Of a stretch of 64,000 nucleotides of DNA, positions 8,580 through 18,299 are shown one piece after another (position 1 is the stretch's first letter; each line of letters begins with the position of its first letter). The notes beneath the pieces were generated by a model. The model had not been told where the DNA came from, searched no databases, and saw only the letters and a program-made list of their open reading frames with translations. Source of the DNA: Clostridium putrefaciens (GTDB lineage Bacteria > Bacillota > Clostridia > Clostridiales > Clostridiaceae). The position numbers and the translations under genes were made by a program. The stretch spans positions 2,445,001 to 2,509,000 of the forward strand of contig NZ_UFWZ01000001.1 of the NCBI RefSeq assembly GCF_900461105.1. The letters run 5' to 3'.

Positions 8580-8849
8580 TTAAAACACCTTTGACATTCT
8601 AAAAAATATAGCTGCTGAAGCTACGCAAAAACAAAAAAGTGAATATAATCTTCTTTTAGGTAGTTCACTCCATGTGAGAAACTTTATAGCCCAAAATAAC
8701 ATAGTTATTGCTAAAAATACTTCTACCATATAATAATTATTAAAGTATGCTATATATATGTATTGATATGTTGATATTACAGTAAGCATCATAACCACTA
8801 TAGTAATAGCTACAAAACCCCAACATAGATAATCTATTGCCTTTTTCAT
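8580..8849 (-). CDS. small membrane protein, 89 aa
   Basis: Unrecognised. Three hydrophobic segments (about 7-28, 38-58 and 68-85) separated by short loops; the second loop WSELPKRR is positively charged and suggests orientation. ATG start with GGAGG eight bases upstream. It lies 28 bases after ligA on the same strand, so it may share the transcript. Confidence 0.72.
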   Translation of the reverse strand: MKKAIDYLCWGFVAITIVVMMLTVISTYQYIYIAYFNNYYMVEVFLAITMLFWAIKFLTWSELPKRRLYSLFCFCVASAAIFFRMSKVF

Positions 8850-8877
8850 ATTTATTCCTCCAATAAAAGAATACTTT

Positions 8878-10872
8878 CTACTTTAGCATAGATTCAAAGT
8901 CCTCTTCTGTAAGTATTTTTAAATTCAGTTCTTTTGCCTTATCATATTTCGATCCAGCGTCCTCACCAACTATAACATAATCAGTTTTTTTACTTACACT
9001 ACCAGATACTGTTGCACCTAATGATTCTAGCTTTTCTTTTATACTTAATCTAGTATAGTTTTGTAAGGACCCGGTAACTACAATTGTTTTACCTTCAAAA
9101 GCATTAGCCTTTACGCCTTTTTCTTCATATTTAGGTGAAACCCCAAGCATAAATAATTCTTGTATACTTTCATTAATTTTTTCATCTAAAAAAAACTTCA
9201 ATATACTTTGAGCAACTATATCTCCTACATCTTCTATAGCAATAAGTTCTTCAAAACTTGCATTTCTTATATTTTCTAAAGTTTTTAATTTACCTACTAG
9301 ATCCTTTGCCGTTTTTATTCCAACGTTTGGAATACTTAAAGCATATATAAATGCCGAAAGATCACAATCTTTACTACCTTCTATTGCATTTAAAAGATTT
9401 TCAGCCTTTTTTTTACCAAACCTCTTCAGGTTTACTAATTCTTCTTTTTTAACTCTATATAAATCTGGTATGGACTTTACATTTAGCTCTTCAAATAACT
9501 GTTCTGCAGTCTTTTCACTAAATCCTTGTATATTCATAGCCTCTCTACTAGCATAATGCACTAAACTTTTAACCATTTGTGGTTTGCAAGATAAACTGTT
9601 TTCACAAAAATAATGGGCTCCTACTAATATAAGTTCACTATTACACCAAGGACAATTAGTTGGAGGAAGGATTTCTAGGGTATCTTTATTATTCTCTAAA
9701 GTAACCCCCATTATTTCAGGTATAACATCATTTGACCTTCTTACAAGAACATCCGACCCAATTCTAACCTCTTTTCTAATTATATCGTCCATATTATTTA
9801 AAGTAGCACGCCTTACTGTTGCTCCAGCAAGTTCTACAGGTTCTAACAATGCAGTAGGACTAACTCTCCCACTTCTTCCTATATTCCATTCCACAGACAA
9901 AAGCTTAGTTGTAGCTTCCTCTGCCTCAAATTTAAATGCTATAGCCCATTTTGGAAATTTTACGGTATATCCTAAAATTTCTCTTGTTCTTATATCATTT
10001 ATAGCAATTACAACACCATCAATATCATATTCTAAATCTGATCGTATATTATCTATGCATTTTATTTCTTCTTCTATTTCTTCTACAGTACTACATACTT
10101 TCATATAGTTATCTAGATAGAATCCCATATCTTTAATAAAGTTAAGCATATCAACATAGGTGTCAAAAGGGTTCCCTTCTTTATATCCTATATCATAAAA
10201 GAATGCAGAAAGATTACGTCTTTCAGTTTCTTTAACATTTAAATTTCTAAGAGCACCTGCAGCACCATTTCTTAAATTCTTTAGAGGTACCTTGGCACTT
10301 TCATTATATTTATTAAAAGCCTTTCTAGTCATCACTGCCTCACCATGTATTTCTAAGGTATTATCATAAGGTATCTTTAACGGAAGGCTTTTTATTGTTT
10401 TAGCTTGAGCTGTAACATCTTCACCTACAATTCCCGTTCCCCTTGTAGCCGCCTTAATTAATACTCCTTCTTCATTGTAAGTGCAGTTAATAGTAAGACC
10501 ATCAAATTTTTTGGTTAAAACATAGGTTAACTTTGGCAATGGAGTACTTGCAGTTTGGTTATAACTTTCTACAATCTTCATATTCCTTTTATGCCATTCT
10601 TCTAAAGTTTCAATCCTTTGTGCTTTATCAAGGCTCCATAAAGGAGCTTTGTGGACATACTTATTAAATTGGGGCAAAACCATATCTCCAACTCTTTGAG
10701 TTGGAGAATAAGGGAGTATGATACCAGTTTCTTTTTCAAGTTTTACTAATTCATCATACTTTTTATCATATTCTTTATCACTAATTGAAATATTATCAAG
10801 TACATAATACTCATAAGCATGTCTATTAAGCTCTTCAATAAGGTCTATAATTTTAGTTTCATCTATATCCAA
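8878..10872 (-). CDS. ligA: NAD+-dependent DNA ligase
   Basis: A 664-residue ligase that seals nicks during replication and repair. Domains in order: Ia region, nucleotidyltransferase with KFDG nucleophile lysine near residue 122, OB fold with [11 protein letters not shown], four-cysteine zinc finger (CPWCN...CENSLSC), helix-hairpin-helix repeats and a C-terminal BRCT domain from about 585. Several usually invariant residues differ: TKKFDG where most have ELKxDG, RGTG for RGDG, and DGVVIAIN for DGVVIKVN. TTG at 10872 is chosen because AAGGAG lies eight bases upstream; the GTG at 10881 overlaps that site. Follows pcrA by 33 bases. Confidence 0.95.
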   Translation of the reverse strand: MDIDETKIIDLIEELNRHAYEYYVLDNISISDKEYDKKYDELVKLEKETGIILPYSPTQRVGDMVLPQFNKYVHKAPLWSLDKAQRIETLEEWHKRNMKIVESYNQTASTPLPKLTYVLTKKFDGLTINCTYNEEGVLIKAATRGTGIVGEDVTAQAKTIKSLPLKIPYDNTLEIHGEAVMTRKAFNKYNESAKVPLKNLRNGAAGALRNLNVKETERRNLSAFFYDIGYKEGNPFDTYVDMLNFIKDMGFYLDNYMKVCSTVEEIEEEIKCIDNIRSDLEYDIDGVVIAINDIRTREILGYTVKFPKWAIAFKFEAEEATTKLLSVEWNIGRSGRVSPTALLEPVELAGATVRRATLNNMDDIIRKEVRIGSDVLVRRSNDVIPEIMGVTLENNKDTLEILPPTNCPWCNSELILVGAHYFCENSLSCKPQMVKSLVHYASREAMNIQGFSEKTAEQLFEELNVKSIPDLYRVKKEELVNLKRFGKKKAENLLNAIEGSKDCDLSAFIYALSIPNVGIKTAKDLVGKLKTLENIRNASFEELIAIEDVGDIVAQSILKFFLDEKINESIQELFMLGVSPKYEEKGVKANAFEGKTIVVTGSLQNYTRLSIKEKLESLGATVSGSVSKKTDYVIVGEDAGSKYDKAKELNLKILTEEDFESMLK

Positions 10873-10905
10873 AGGTTTCACTCCTTATAACTATCTTTTA
10901 AGGTA

Positions 10906-13149
10906 TTATAATAATTGTAAAGGGGTTAAACTAAGTATAAATTGTTTTACTCCCATATTATCAAATGCTATAGTTATTTTTAAATCGTCATCTTCTTCTA
11001 ATGTATTTATTATAGTTCCTACTCCAAATCTTGAATGCTCTATTTTCCTACCAATAGTTGCTTCTTTTTTGGTAAGTAATTCACCTGTACCCTTTTGTAT
11101 CTTTTCTTCCATTCTATTCAACGCCTTAGTAAAAGACTCTTCACTATAATCTGCTCTTAAACTATGAGGATTATACTCTGCTTTTGCCTTGGTTCTTTTT
11201 TTAGGTTCCCTTAATGTCTTCACCTTAATATGCTCAACAAGTTCTGGGTTTATTTCATCTATAAAGTCAGATTGGCCATAACTAACTGCTCTTCCAAATA
11301 CTCTTCTAACCTCTGCTGATGTCATATATAATTTTTCTTTAGCCCTTGTTATACCAACATAGCAAAGTCTTCTTGACTCTTCCATTTCTTTCTGATCATT
11401 TAAAGATCCATTTCCAGGGAATATTCCATTTTCCATGCCTACCATGAATACTACAGGAAATTCTAATCCCTTTGCACTATGAACAGTCATAAGTACTAAT
11501 GTATCCGCATCTCTATCAAAATTATCTATATCTGATACAAGAGTAGTCTTTTCTAAAAATGCTGAAAGGGTTTTGTCTTCTGAACTTCTTTCAAATTCTA
11601 CAGCTGCTGAAACCAATTCTTTTAAGTTTTCTACTCTACTTTTATCCTCAGGATTATTAGTTTTTTCTAATTCCTTAATATAACCACTTTCATTAAGTAT
11701 ATACTCTATAAACTTAGAAACCGGTAGTTGCTCTTTCATCTCAATCAGATCATCCATTAAAGATGTAAATTTAAGTATAGCATTTATATTTCTTTGAGTT
11801 AACCCTGGTATACTTTTAGCATCCACCATAACATTATATAAATCATCTTCTATAGAAACAGAAAATTCCTGAAGCTTAGAACATGTTGTGTCTCCAATAT
11901 TTCTTTTAGGCACATTTATAATTCTTCTTAAACTTACTTCATCTTCTGGGTTATTTATAAATTTTAAGTAAGCCATTATATCTTTTATTTCTTTTCTATC
12001 ATAGAACTTTAATCCACCAATTATTCTATAAGGTATGTCTGCACGCATAAAAATATCTTCAAATATACGTGACTGTGCATTAGTTCTATAAAGTATTGCA
12101 AAATCTTTATAAGTCTTTTCTTCTTCTTTTATCATTCTCTTTATTTCAGATGAAATAAACTGAGCTTCATCCATATCAGAGTAAGCCCTATATACCTTAA
12201 GTTTTTCGCCCTTTTCATTTGAAGTTCTCAAAACTTTGTTTTTTCTTTCACTATTATTGCTTATTACTGTATTAGCTGCATTTAATATATTCTCCATAGA
12301 TCTATAGTTTTCTTCAAGTTTTATAACTTTAGCATCTGAATAATCCTTTTCAAAGTCCAAGATGTTTCTAATATCTGCACCTCTCCACTCATAAATACAC
12401 TGATCATCATCACCAACAACACAAAGGTTTCTACTTTCTTTGGCAAGTAATCTTACAAATTCATATTGACACTTGTTTGTATCTTGGTACTCGTCTATCA
12501 TTATGTATTTAAACTTCTTTTGATAAAACTCTAATACTTCAGGATGTGCATTAAATAGCTCTACGGTTTTGAATATTAAATCATCGAAATCTAAGGCATT
12601 ATTACTTTTTAGTTTACGTTGATAAAGTTCATAAATCTCAGCTATTTTATTTTCTCTAAAATTACTTTCATTTTCTCTCTTATAAGTTGAAGCAGTTACT
12701 AAATTATCTTTAGCCTTACCTATCTTACTTATTATTTCATTTTCTGTAATATCTTTATCGTTAATATCTAATTCTTCCATGCATTGTTTAACCAAAGACT
12801 TTTGGTCATAGCTGTCATATATAGTAAAGCTCTTTTTGTATCCTAACTTATCTATTTCTCTTCTTAAAATTCTAACGCAGCTAGAGTGGAAGGTTGTTAT
12901 CCACATATTGTCTGCAGTTTCACCAATTAAAGACTTCACTCTTTCTCTCATTTCTTGACCTGCTTTATTAGTAAAAGTTATAGCCAAAATTTGAGATGGG
13001 TATATATTTAAATCTTCTACCATGTGTGCTATTCTGTATGTCAAAACTCTAGTCTTTCCAGATCCTGCTCCTGCTAATATTAACAAAGGTCCTTCTATTG
13101 TTGTAGCAGCTTCATATTGCTCTTTGTTTAAAAGTTCTTTTAATTCCAT
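10906..13149 (-). CDS. pcrA: ATP-dependent DNA helicase PcrA/UvrD
   Basis: A 747-residue superfamily 1 helicase (3'-5') used in repair and in unwinding rolling-circle replicons. Walker A GAGSGKT is near residue 28, motif Ia AITFTNKA follows, motif II is DEYQDTN, motif III GDDDQCIYEWRGA, and motifs V/VI are VHSAKGLEF and YVGITRAKEKL. A Tudor-like tail ends the protein. ATG at 13149 has a strong GGAGGT; the frame is open further upstream but without a start signal. The pcrA-ligA order matches Bacillus. Confidence 0.96.
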   Translation of the reverse strand: MELKELLNKEQYEAATTIEGPLLILAGAGSGKTRVLTYRIAHMVEDLNIYPSQILAITFTNKAGQEMRERVKSLIGETADNMWITTFHSSCVRILRREIDKLGYKKSFTIYDSYDQKSLVKQCMEELDINDKDITENEIISKIGKAKDNLVTASTYKRENESNFRENKIAEIYELYQRKLKSNNALDFDDLIFKTVELFNAHPEVLEFYQKKFKYIMIDEYQDTNKCQYEFVRLLAKESRNLCVVGDDDQCIYEWRGADIRNILDFEKDYSDAKVIKLEENYRSMENILNAANTVISNNSERKNKVLRTSNEKGEKLKVYRAYSDMDEAQFISSEIKRMIKEEEKTYKDFAILYRTNAQSRIFEDIFMRADIPYRIIGGLKFYDRKEIKDIMAYLKFINNPEDEVSLRRIINVPKRNIGDTTCSKLQEFSVSIEDDLYNVMVDAKSIPGLTQRNINAILKFTSLMDDLIEMKEQLPVSKFIEYILNESGYIKELEKTNNPEDKSRVENLKELVSAAVEFERSSEDKTLSAFLEKTTLVSDIDNFDRDADTLVLMTVHSAKGLEFPVVFMVGMENGIFPGNGSLNDQKEMEESRRLCYVGITRAKEKLYMTSAEVRRVFGRAVSYGQSDFIDEINPELVEHIKVKTLREPKKRTKAKAEYNPHSLRADYSEESFTKALNRMEEKIQKGTGELLTKKEATIGRKIEHSRFGVGTIINTLEEDDDLKITIAFDNMGVKQFILSLTPLQLL

Positions 13150-13436
13150 ATTAATTACCTCCTGTAAATAAAAAAAGTTTATATAAAAAATATAAACTTC
13201 AAAGAATAAGCCAAGGTCACCCATCCTAGTATAACATATAAGCACAATAAAATAAGATTATATGTTCTCTCTTTAATTTATAGCAATAAATAGATTTTGA
13301 TAATTTTCAATCTATTCCTTCAAATATAAGTTTATATTCTATGCTCTTATATCTATTCTACCATTTATAAGCTAAATAAGCCACAAGTTTATATTTTATT
13401 TTTTAATTATAACTTTAATTATAACATTTTTAAAAA

Positions 13437-13473
13437 ACAAAAGCACAACCTTTGGGGAAAGGCTGTGCTTTTA
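13437..13473 (-). terminator. rho-independent terminator
   Basis: 15-bp stem with AAAAGCACAGCCTTT as the 5' arm, loop CCCC, followed on the minus strand by a T-rich run. It ends the candidate small RNA and any readthrough from the gene at 13719. Confidence 0.88.
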
Positions 13474-13515
13474 TAAATAAAAAGGGGGCTATTAATACTT
13501 TTTATTCATCCTTGC
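13437..13515 (-). ncRNA. candidate small RNA, about 80 nt
   Basis: A promoter (13522-13550) would start transcription near 13515. The product ends in a perfect 15-bp hairpin (13438-13472, CCCC loop) followed by a T-rich tract, so a complete short transcription unit is encoded. It contains a C-rich single-stranded stretch GCCCCCUUUUU that could pair with Shine-Dalgarno sequences. The only open frames are a few codons long. No known RNA family is recognised. It could instead be just the terminator of the pseudouridine synthase gene upstream. Confidence 0.5.
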
Positions 13516-13521
13516 ATTTTT

Positions 13522-13550
13522 ATTATATTAAACTTTTTTTAATATTGCAA
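13522..13550 (-). promoter_or_regulatory. promoter of the candidate small RNA
   Basis: On the minus strand TTGCAA (13545-13550) and TATAAT (13522-13527) are separated by exactly 17 bases. No coding gene starts downstream before pcrA at 13149, which has its own ribosome site after a terminator. Confidence 0.65.
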
Positions 13551-13718
13551 GGTGTTTTTCTTATAAAATTGTAATTTTTATGTTATTTTTTTTATTTTTA
13601 ATGCATTTAACATTATTTTAATCTATATATGCTTTCATTAAGAATAGTACCTTTTGCTGGATATATTGTAGTTTATTACCACACCTTTAGACATTAAAAT
13701 AATTCTATTTATCTCTAA

Positions 13719-14444
13719 TTATTTTTTAGCACAAGAATATAATGCTTCTATTTCCTCATCAGAAAGTTCTCGGTATTCTCCCTCATTTAAATCTTCATCT
13801 AATGAAATGGGACCAAACCTTGTTCTTCTTAAATAAATCACTGATTTATCTACTGCTTCAAACATCCTTTTTACTTGATGAAACTTTCCTTCTTGTATGG
13901 TAAGTTCTATTTCTGAACCCTCTTTAGATGAAGATATTATTTTTAATTTAGCAGGTAGACACTTATATCCATCATCTATAACTATACCCTTTTCAAATTT
14001 CTTTATATCTTTTTCATCTACTTCTTTATTAATCTTTGCATAATAAATCTTTTCCACATTCCATTTAGGAGATATTAATTTATGATTAAGCTCTCCATCA
14101 TTAGTTATAAGAATAAGTCCCACTGTATCTTTATCAAGTCTTCCAACTGTAAAAGGCTCAAAAGCCATATAGTCAGGGTCTAATAAATCTATTACAGTCT
14201 CATCATATTTATCAACTGTTGCTGAAACTACATCCTTTGGCTTATTCATCATAAGGTATATGTATTTTCTATAGAATATCTCCTGTCCATTTATTTCAAC
14301 AATAGATTTGTTTGGATCTATTTGAATACTATTATCTTTTACAACCACTTTATCTACCATTATATTTCCTTTTTTTATTAAACCCTTTATATCTTTCCTA
14401 CTACCATATCCTAAGTTTGAAAGTATCTTATCTAATCTTTCCAT
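13719..14444 (-). CDS. RsuA-family rRNA pseudouridine synthase
   Basis: A 241-residue enzyme that isomerises a uridine in rRNA; RsuA members act on 16S U516. An N-terminal S4 RNA-binding domain (residues 1-60) is followed by the catalytic domain with GRLDKDTVGL near 102, whose Asp is the nucleophile, and the RsuA/RluB signature KFHQVKRMF near 185. ATG start with a weak ribosome site. Which rRNA position it modifies cannot be told from sequence alone; length favours RsuA over RluB. Confidence 0.9.
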   Translation of the reverse strand: MERLDKILSNLGYGSRKDIKGLIKKGNIMVDKVVVKDNSIQIDPNKSIVEINGQEIFYRKYIYLMMNKPKDVVSATVDKYDETVIDLLDPDYMAFEPFTVGRLDKDTVGLILITNDGELNHKLISPKWNVEKIYYAKINKEVDEKDIKKFEKGIVIDDGYKCLPAKLKIISSSKEGSEIELTIQEGKFHQVKRMFEAVDKSVIYLRRTRFGPISLDEDLNEGEYRELSDEEIEALYSCAKK

Positions 14445-14595
14445 AATACCATCCTTTATTTTAATTAAACTTTTAGTGATTTCAAAAAATAATTAATAAA
14501 CATACTGTTATTATATCTCTCTATTTTATGATTTATATTATATTTTAAAAATCCTTGTTGAAAAAAAGTGAATATACTATATATCGTCCTTTATA

Positions 14596-15294
14596 CTACC
14601 CCCTATAATACCCCATAACCTTTTTAATATAATGTTGAGTTTCTAAAGGAAGCCTATCCGCCTTTTCTATACTGTCAACACCTCTTCTTGCCATGGTTCC
14701 TGGTCCAGCATTGTAAGCCGATAATGCCATCTCAAGAGTTTTAAATTGATTTAGGTATTTTTTAAAGTGTCTTGTCCCAGCATATATATTCTCCTTTATA
14801 TCATAAGGATTACTTACGCCTTCTTCTTTTACATTTTCAGGCATAAGTTGCATAAGACCCATTGCTCCTGCCCAGGACTTAACCTTCGGATCAAAATTTG
14901 ATTCTTGCTTTATTATAGATCTTATAAGCCTTTCATCTATTCCATACTTTTCAGATGCACCCTTTATAGATTCTTCAATTATAACATTATTTGATCTTAA
15001 TTCTTTACCTATAGGCACTACAGGACCGATAGGTTCCATAGGGCTTGATACAGATTCATCTTTGAAGCCTTTTGTACTTAAACGTTCTCCCTTCATGTAT
15101 CCTAGCTGACTTAGATCTAATTGTTCAAGTCCAAGAGATTCTAATAAATTTCCACCACTCTTATCATCACTCATAGCTTTAGTCATAGTTTCTAATACCA
15201 TTTGAAAGGCAATAGAGTCTTCTTTAAATGCACCCTTCATCATTTGAGTTATTAACTGAAGCTTCATTACGCTTTCCGCTGACTTTGTATTCAA
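14596..15294 (-). CDS. lytic transglycosylase, Slt type
   Basis: A 232-residue protein with a C-terminal lysozyme-like transglycosylase domain from about residue 115: catalytic Glu in IIKQESNFDP, then GAMGLMQLMP, NIYAGTRHFKKYL and ALSAYNAGPG. Such enzymes cleave peptidoglycan between MurNAc and GlcNAc. The first ~100 residues are helical and polar and show no signal peptide, so export is unexplained. TTG at 15294 is preferred (AGGTGG upstream) over GTG at 15306, which overlaps that site. It follows the triple-tyrosine protein by 45 bases. Confidence 0.88.
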   Translation of the reverse strand: MNTKSAESVMKLQLITQMMKGAFKEDSIAFQMVLETMTKAMSDDKSGGNLLESLGLEQLDLSQLGYMKGERLSTKGFKDESVSSPMEPIGPVVPIGKELRSNNVIIEESIKGASEKYGIDERLIRSIIKQESNFDPKVKSWAGAMGLMQLMPENVKEEGVSNPYDIKENIYAGTRHFKKYLNQFKTLEMALSAYNAGPGTMARRGVDSIEKADRLPLETQHYIKKVMGYYRG

Positions 15295-15339
15295 AAAAAT
15301 CACCACCTATTTATTTTGTATACCTCTATTGTAATTTTT

Positions 15340-17373
15340 TTAAAGCGCATAGTCAACCATAGATTCATCTGTTGCCATCTCTTCATAGGCCTTAAATTCT
15401 AAAGTATCATAATCTTCATAAGCACAGTTTTTGTAACTACTCTTAGTTAAAACTAAAACTTTATATTTACCTTGTAAAAAAGGTATAAATGCATAATAAT
15501 CCTTTTTACTGTAACCTTGTACTTTTCTCCATTCTCCTTGTTCCATAATATAAAACTCATAGCTAACATCTATTCCGCCTTCATTTTCAACTCTTAAAAC
15601 TACAGGTTTATTTATACAAATGTTAGTTTTGTCTATAAAAAGTTTAGTGTTCATAACGGGTAATGCATCATGAACCTTTATTTTAACTTGCTTTTTGCTA
15701 TCATATCCTTTTTTACAATACACACTTTTACCTTGAATCTCTACTAAGTAGCTTCCACCATACCTAGGTTTAAATATATATTTCTTATTTTTAACAAAAC
15801 TAGTTTCTTCAATTAAATGTCCATCCACTGTTAATATATATTTAATCAATGTATCCTTAGTATTTTCTGATACAACTTCTAAATCTACAGTATCACCAAC
15901 CATATAATATTCTTTAGGATTAATTAAAACATATTCTATATTTCCTTTCACATATTCATTTACATTGAATGTTAAAATCCAATGGCAATCATATTCTTTA
16001 CTTGAGTATTTATCTTTAGCTCTAACTTCCATACAATATTCTCCTGGAAGTATTGGAGTGAAGTCAACTGAGTTACAATCCCCATATTCCATAATTTCTA
16101 CTTCTTTATCTAAAAGGTACACAATAAAAGAATATTTTAATTCTAGCCCACCTTCTGCTTTCACCTTTATCTTTATTGGTTTATTTACAATAACCTCAGT
16201 ATTCTTATTTACAGATACATCTTTTATTATTACAGGTGCTTTAGCTTTCTTACTTATAGAGTATTCAATTTCCTTTATATCTTCATATTCATATTCAAAA
16301 CTTTTATCTTTTACCATAGCCTTAATAACATAATTACCATCTTTGTTACACTTCCACGCGAAACCATTTTCTCTTGAATATCCACTATCTTCACTACAAA
16401 CTCCTTCTACAATAAATCTGTATAATAGGTTTTTACCTCCTTCTACTATAACCTTAAAATTTATTTCAGTACCTGATAGTTGTGGTGAACTAAGGTCAGC
16501 TATTAATTCTTTTATCTTTATTTCTTTATAAGGTTCAACATTATAACTTATTACAGCCCTATCATCATATTCTTTATTAGAATACATGTCTTTTACAAAA
16601 CAAAGAAGCTTGTATTCTCCTTTTATATTTTCTATATAAGATACTATGTTTTTAGTTGAATAATCCTGTATACATTTCACATTACCTTTAGAGTCAATTT
16701 TAAAAAACTTATAAATAAGCATTCTTTCCTCATGGCTATTTGAATTTATATTAAATATAAGTTCTTCTCCTACAAGTATGTTAGGACTTATACATTTAAA
16801 ATCTTTTATCTCTACAGGGTCGATATTCTTTATCTTAAAACTAATCTTCTTAAAATCATCAAAGTTATTTTTAGAATCTACTTCTTTACATTCTACTAAG
16901 ACATCATAAGAACCTGGAGTATTTGCTGTAAAATTTAATGTAGACCCCATCGAATAATCCTTCATTAATTCCCATCCATCATTAACTTTTAACCAGTATT
17001 TAAAAAGCAGATTAGTTTTATAAGTATCTACAGATAGATTAATTTTATCGCCTATTAAATAACCATCCTTATCAAGCGACACATCCTTTATAATATTTTC
17101 ATCTTCTATTCCAACTATGTAATCTGACCTAGTAACATAATCAAAAGATTTCTTACTATCTTTAGCTTTTCCCTGAACCATTAATACGTACTTACCCTCA
17201 TCTTTTGGAACCCATTTATAAGTACTTGATTTACTAAAATTTTGAAGCGTATGCCAAACACCATCCAGCCCAATAAAAAACTTATATAATAAGTCTTCTT
17301 TCTTTGAGTCAACAGTAATTTCTATATTTTCACCCTTTCTTTGAGGGCTGCTTAAATTAAAATTAATCTCCAT
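15340..17373 (-). CDS. seven-repeat triple-tyrosine (Y_Y_Y) protein
   Basis: A 677-residue protein made of about seven immunoglobulin-like repeats of 90-95 residues. Each has the pattern 'SPQ..G..I......LLYKF' then a central Trp or Tyr and 'GxYxxxVxxKDxxSxxxYD', matching the triple-tyrosine domain found in clostridial cell-wall proteins. There is no signal peptide, no anchor and no enzymatic domain. It lies upstream of and probably in operon with the lytic transglycosylase, suggesting a cell-wall or spore-related role (inference). ATG start with AGGAGA. Confidence 0.85.
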   Translation of the reverse strand: MEINFNLSSPQRKGENIEITVDSKKEDLLYKFFIGLDGVWHTLQNFSKSSTYKWVPKDEGKYVLMVQGKAKDSKKSFDYVTRSDYIVGIEDENIIKDVSLDKDGYLIGDKINLSVDTYKTNLLFKYWLKVNDGWELMKDYSMGSTLNFTANTPGSYDVLVECKEVDSKNNFDDFKKISFKIKNIDPVEIKDFKCISPNILVGEELIFNINSNSHEERMLIYKFFKIDSKGNVKCIQDYSTKNIVSYIENIKGEYKLLCFVKDMYSNKEYDDRAVISYNVEPYKEIKIKELIADLSSPQLSGTEINFKVIVEGGKNLLYRFIVEGVCSEDSGYSRENGFAWKCNKDGNYVIKAMVKDKSFEYEYEDIKEIEYSISKKAKAPVIIKDVSVNKNTEVIVNKPIKIKVKAEGGLELKYSFIVYLLDKEVEIMEYGDCNSVDFTPILPGEYCMEVRAKDKYSSKEYDCHWILTFNVNEYVKGNIEYVLINPKEYYMVGDTVDLEVVSENTKDTLIKYILTVDGHLIEETSFVKNKKYIFKPRYGGSYLVEIQGKSVYCKKGYDSKKQVKIKVHDALPVMNTKLFIDKTNICINKPVVLRVENEGGIDVSYEFYIMEQGEWRKVQGYSKKDYYAFIPFLQGKYKVLVLTKSSYKNCAYEDYDTLEFKAYEEMATDESMVDYAL

Positions 17374-17570
17374 ACTATTCTCTCCTTTTAGTTAAATATA
17401 ATTTCATTCCCATATATCACTATTCCATATTATGTATAGCATTCCTTCTTTTTATTACTATATTCGTTCACCAAATTATTTAGATAAACGAAGATTTTTG
17501 ACAGTATAATAAGAAAGTTAATGGTAAAAATATTAATAATAAAGGAGGTGAAGGGATTTATCCCCTCTTT

Positions 17571-17756
17571 ATGAAGATAGATGATAATACTTTAAATAAT
17601 TTATTAAAGGATAATTCTAATAGTTTTAACAACTTAAGCCTTTATGTAAATAATGTTAATGGCGCTCCATTAATAGAAGTGATAGACAGCAATAGTTTTC
17701 TAATAGAAATACCCGAAAAAGGTTACCACTCAAAAAAGTTTAAACCAGGAGATTAA
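17571..17756 (+). CDS. hypothetical protein, 61 aa
   Basis: Unrecognised small soluble protein, rich in Asn in its first half (DNTLNNLLKDNSNSFNNL) and ending in a basic segment KGYHSKKFKPGD. The strong GGAGGTG at 17545-17551 lies about 20 bases from the ATG, but a small hairpin (GGGA/TCCC, 17554-17565) sits between and could bring them together. A terminator starts at the stop codon, which supports a real transcript. It is divergent from the triple-tyrosine gene. Confidence 0.55.
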   Translation: MKIDDNTLNNLLKDNSNSFNNLSLYVNNVNGAPLIEVIDSNSFLIEIPEKGYHSKKFKPGD

Positions 17757-17797
17757 AAAAGACACCCAGATTTAACTTCTGGGTATCCTTTTAATAT
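17755..17797. terminator. terminator after the 61-aa gene
   Basis: Stem GACACCCAGA/TCTGGGTATC (17761-17770 with 17778-17788) followed by CTTTT. A-run on the other side, so it may also serve the minus-strand gene ending at 17859. Confidence 0.8.
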
Positions 17798-17858
17798 TCA
17801 TTTCTATAAACTTTATTATCCTTATGGAAGTTTTATATTATATTAATAAAATTTATCC

Positions 17859-18299
17859 TTATTTAATAAACCCTTTAATAATAGATGTAATGCTATTATA
17901 AAGCCTTATATCATCTTCTTCTAGTCTCTTCTTAGGTCCTTTAGTCTTTCCTCCAGCTCTTCTTACCTTTTGTGATATATGTCTTTCAAAAAGGAGCGTA
18001 TCTATATTCTTTTCCGTAAACACATAACCTTTTGGGGATACAGCATAAGCCTTTTTACCTATAACCATAGATGCTACCCCAAAATCTCCTGTTACAACTA
18101 CATCTTCTCTTTTTACATGATTGAATATAGCCATATCTACACTTTGAAATCCACTGTCCATATATATAACATTGCTATAATCACTTGTTATATGATGATT
18201 TAAATCACAAAATATATCCATCTCTATTGAAAGCTCTTTTGCAGCCTTCTCTATTACATCTCTAGAAGGACACGAGTCTCCATCCACAATAACTCTCAT
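17859..18299 (-). CDS. DUF188 (YaiI/YqxD) family protein
   Basis: A 146-residue member of the UPF0178 family, whose fold is related to NYN/PIN nucleases. Family signatures: VDGDSCPSRDVI at 4-15, VYMDSGFQSVD-like segment near 45-55, VVTGDFGVASMV near 67-78 and the basic RRAGGKTKGPKKR near 113-125. The start ATG shares its A with the stop codon of pgi (TAATG), implying translational coupling. Biochemical role is not established for the family. Confidence 0.9.
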   Translation of the reverse strand: MRVIVDGDSCPSRDVIEKAAKELSIEMDIFCDLNHHITSDYSNVIYMDSGFQSVDMAIFNHVKREDVVVTGDFGVASMVIGKKAYAVSPKGYVFTEKNIDTLLFERHISQKVRRAGGKTKGPKKRLEEDDIRLYNSITSIIKGFIK

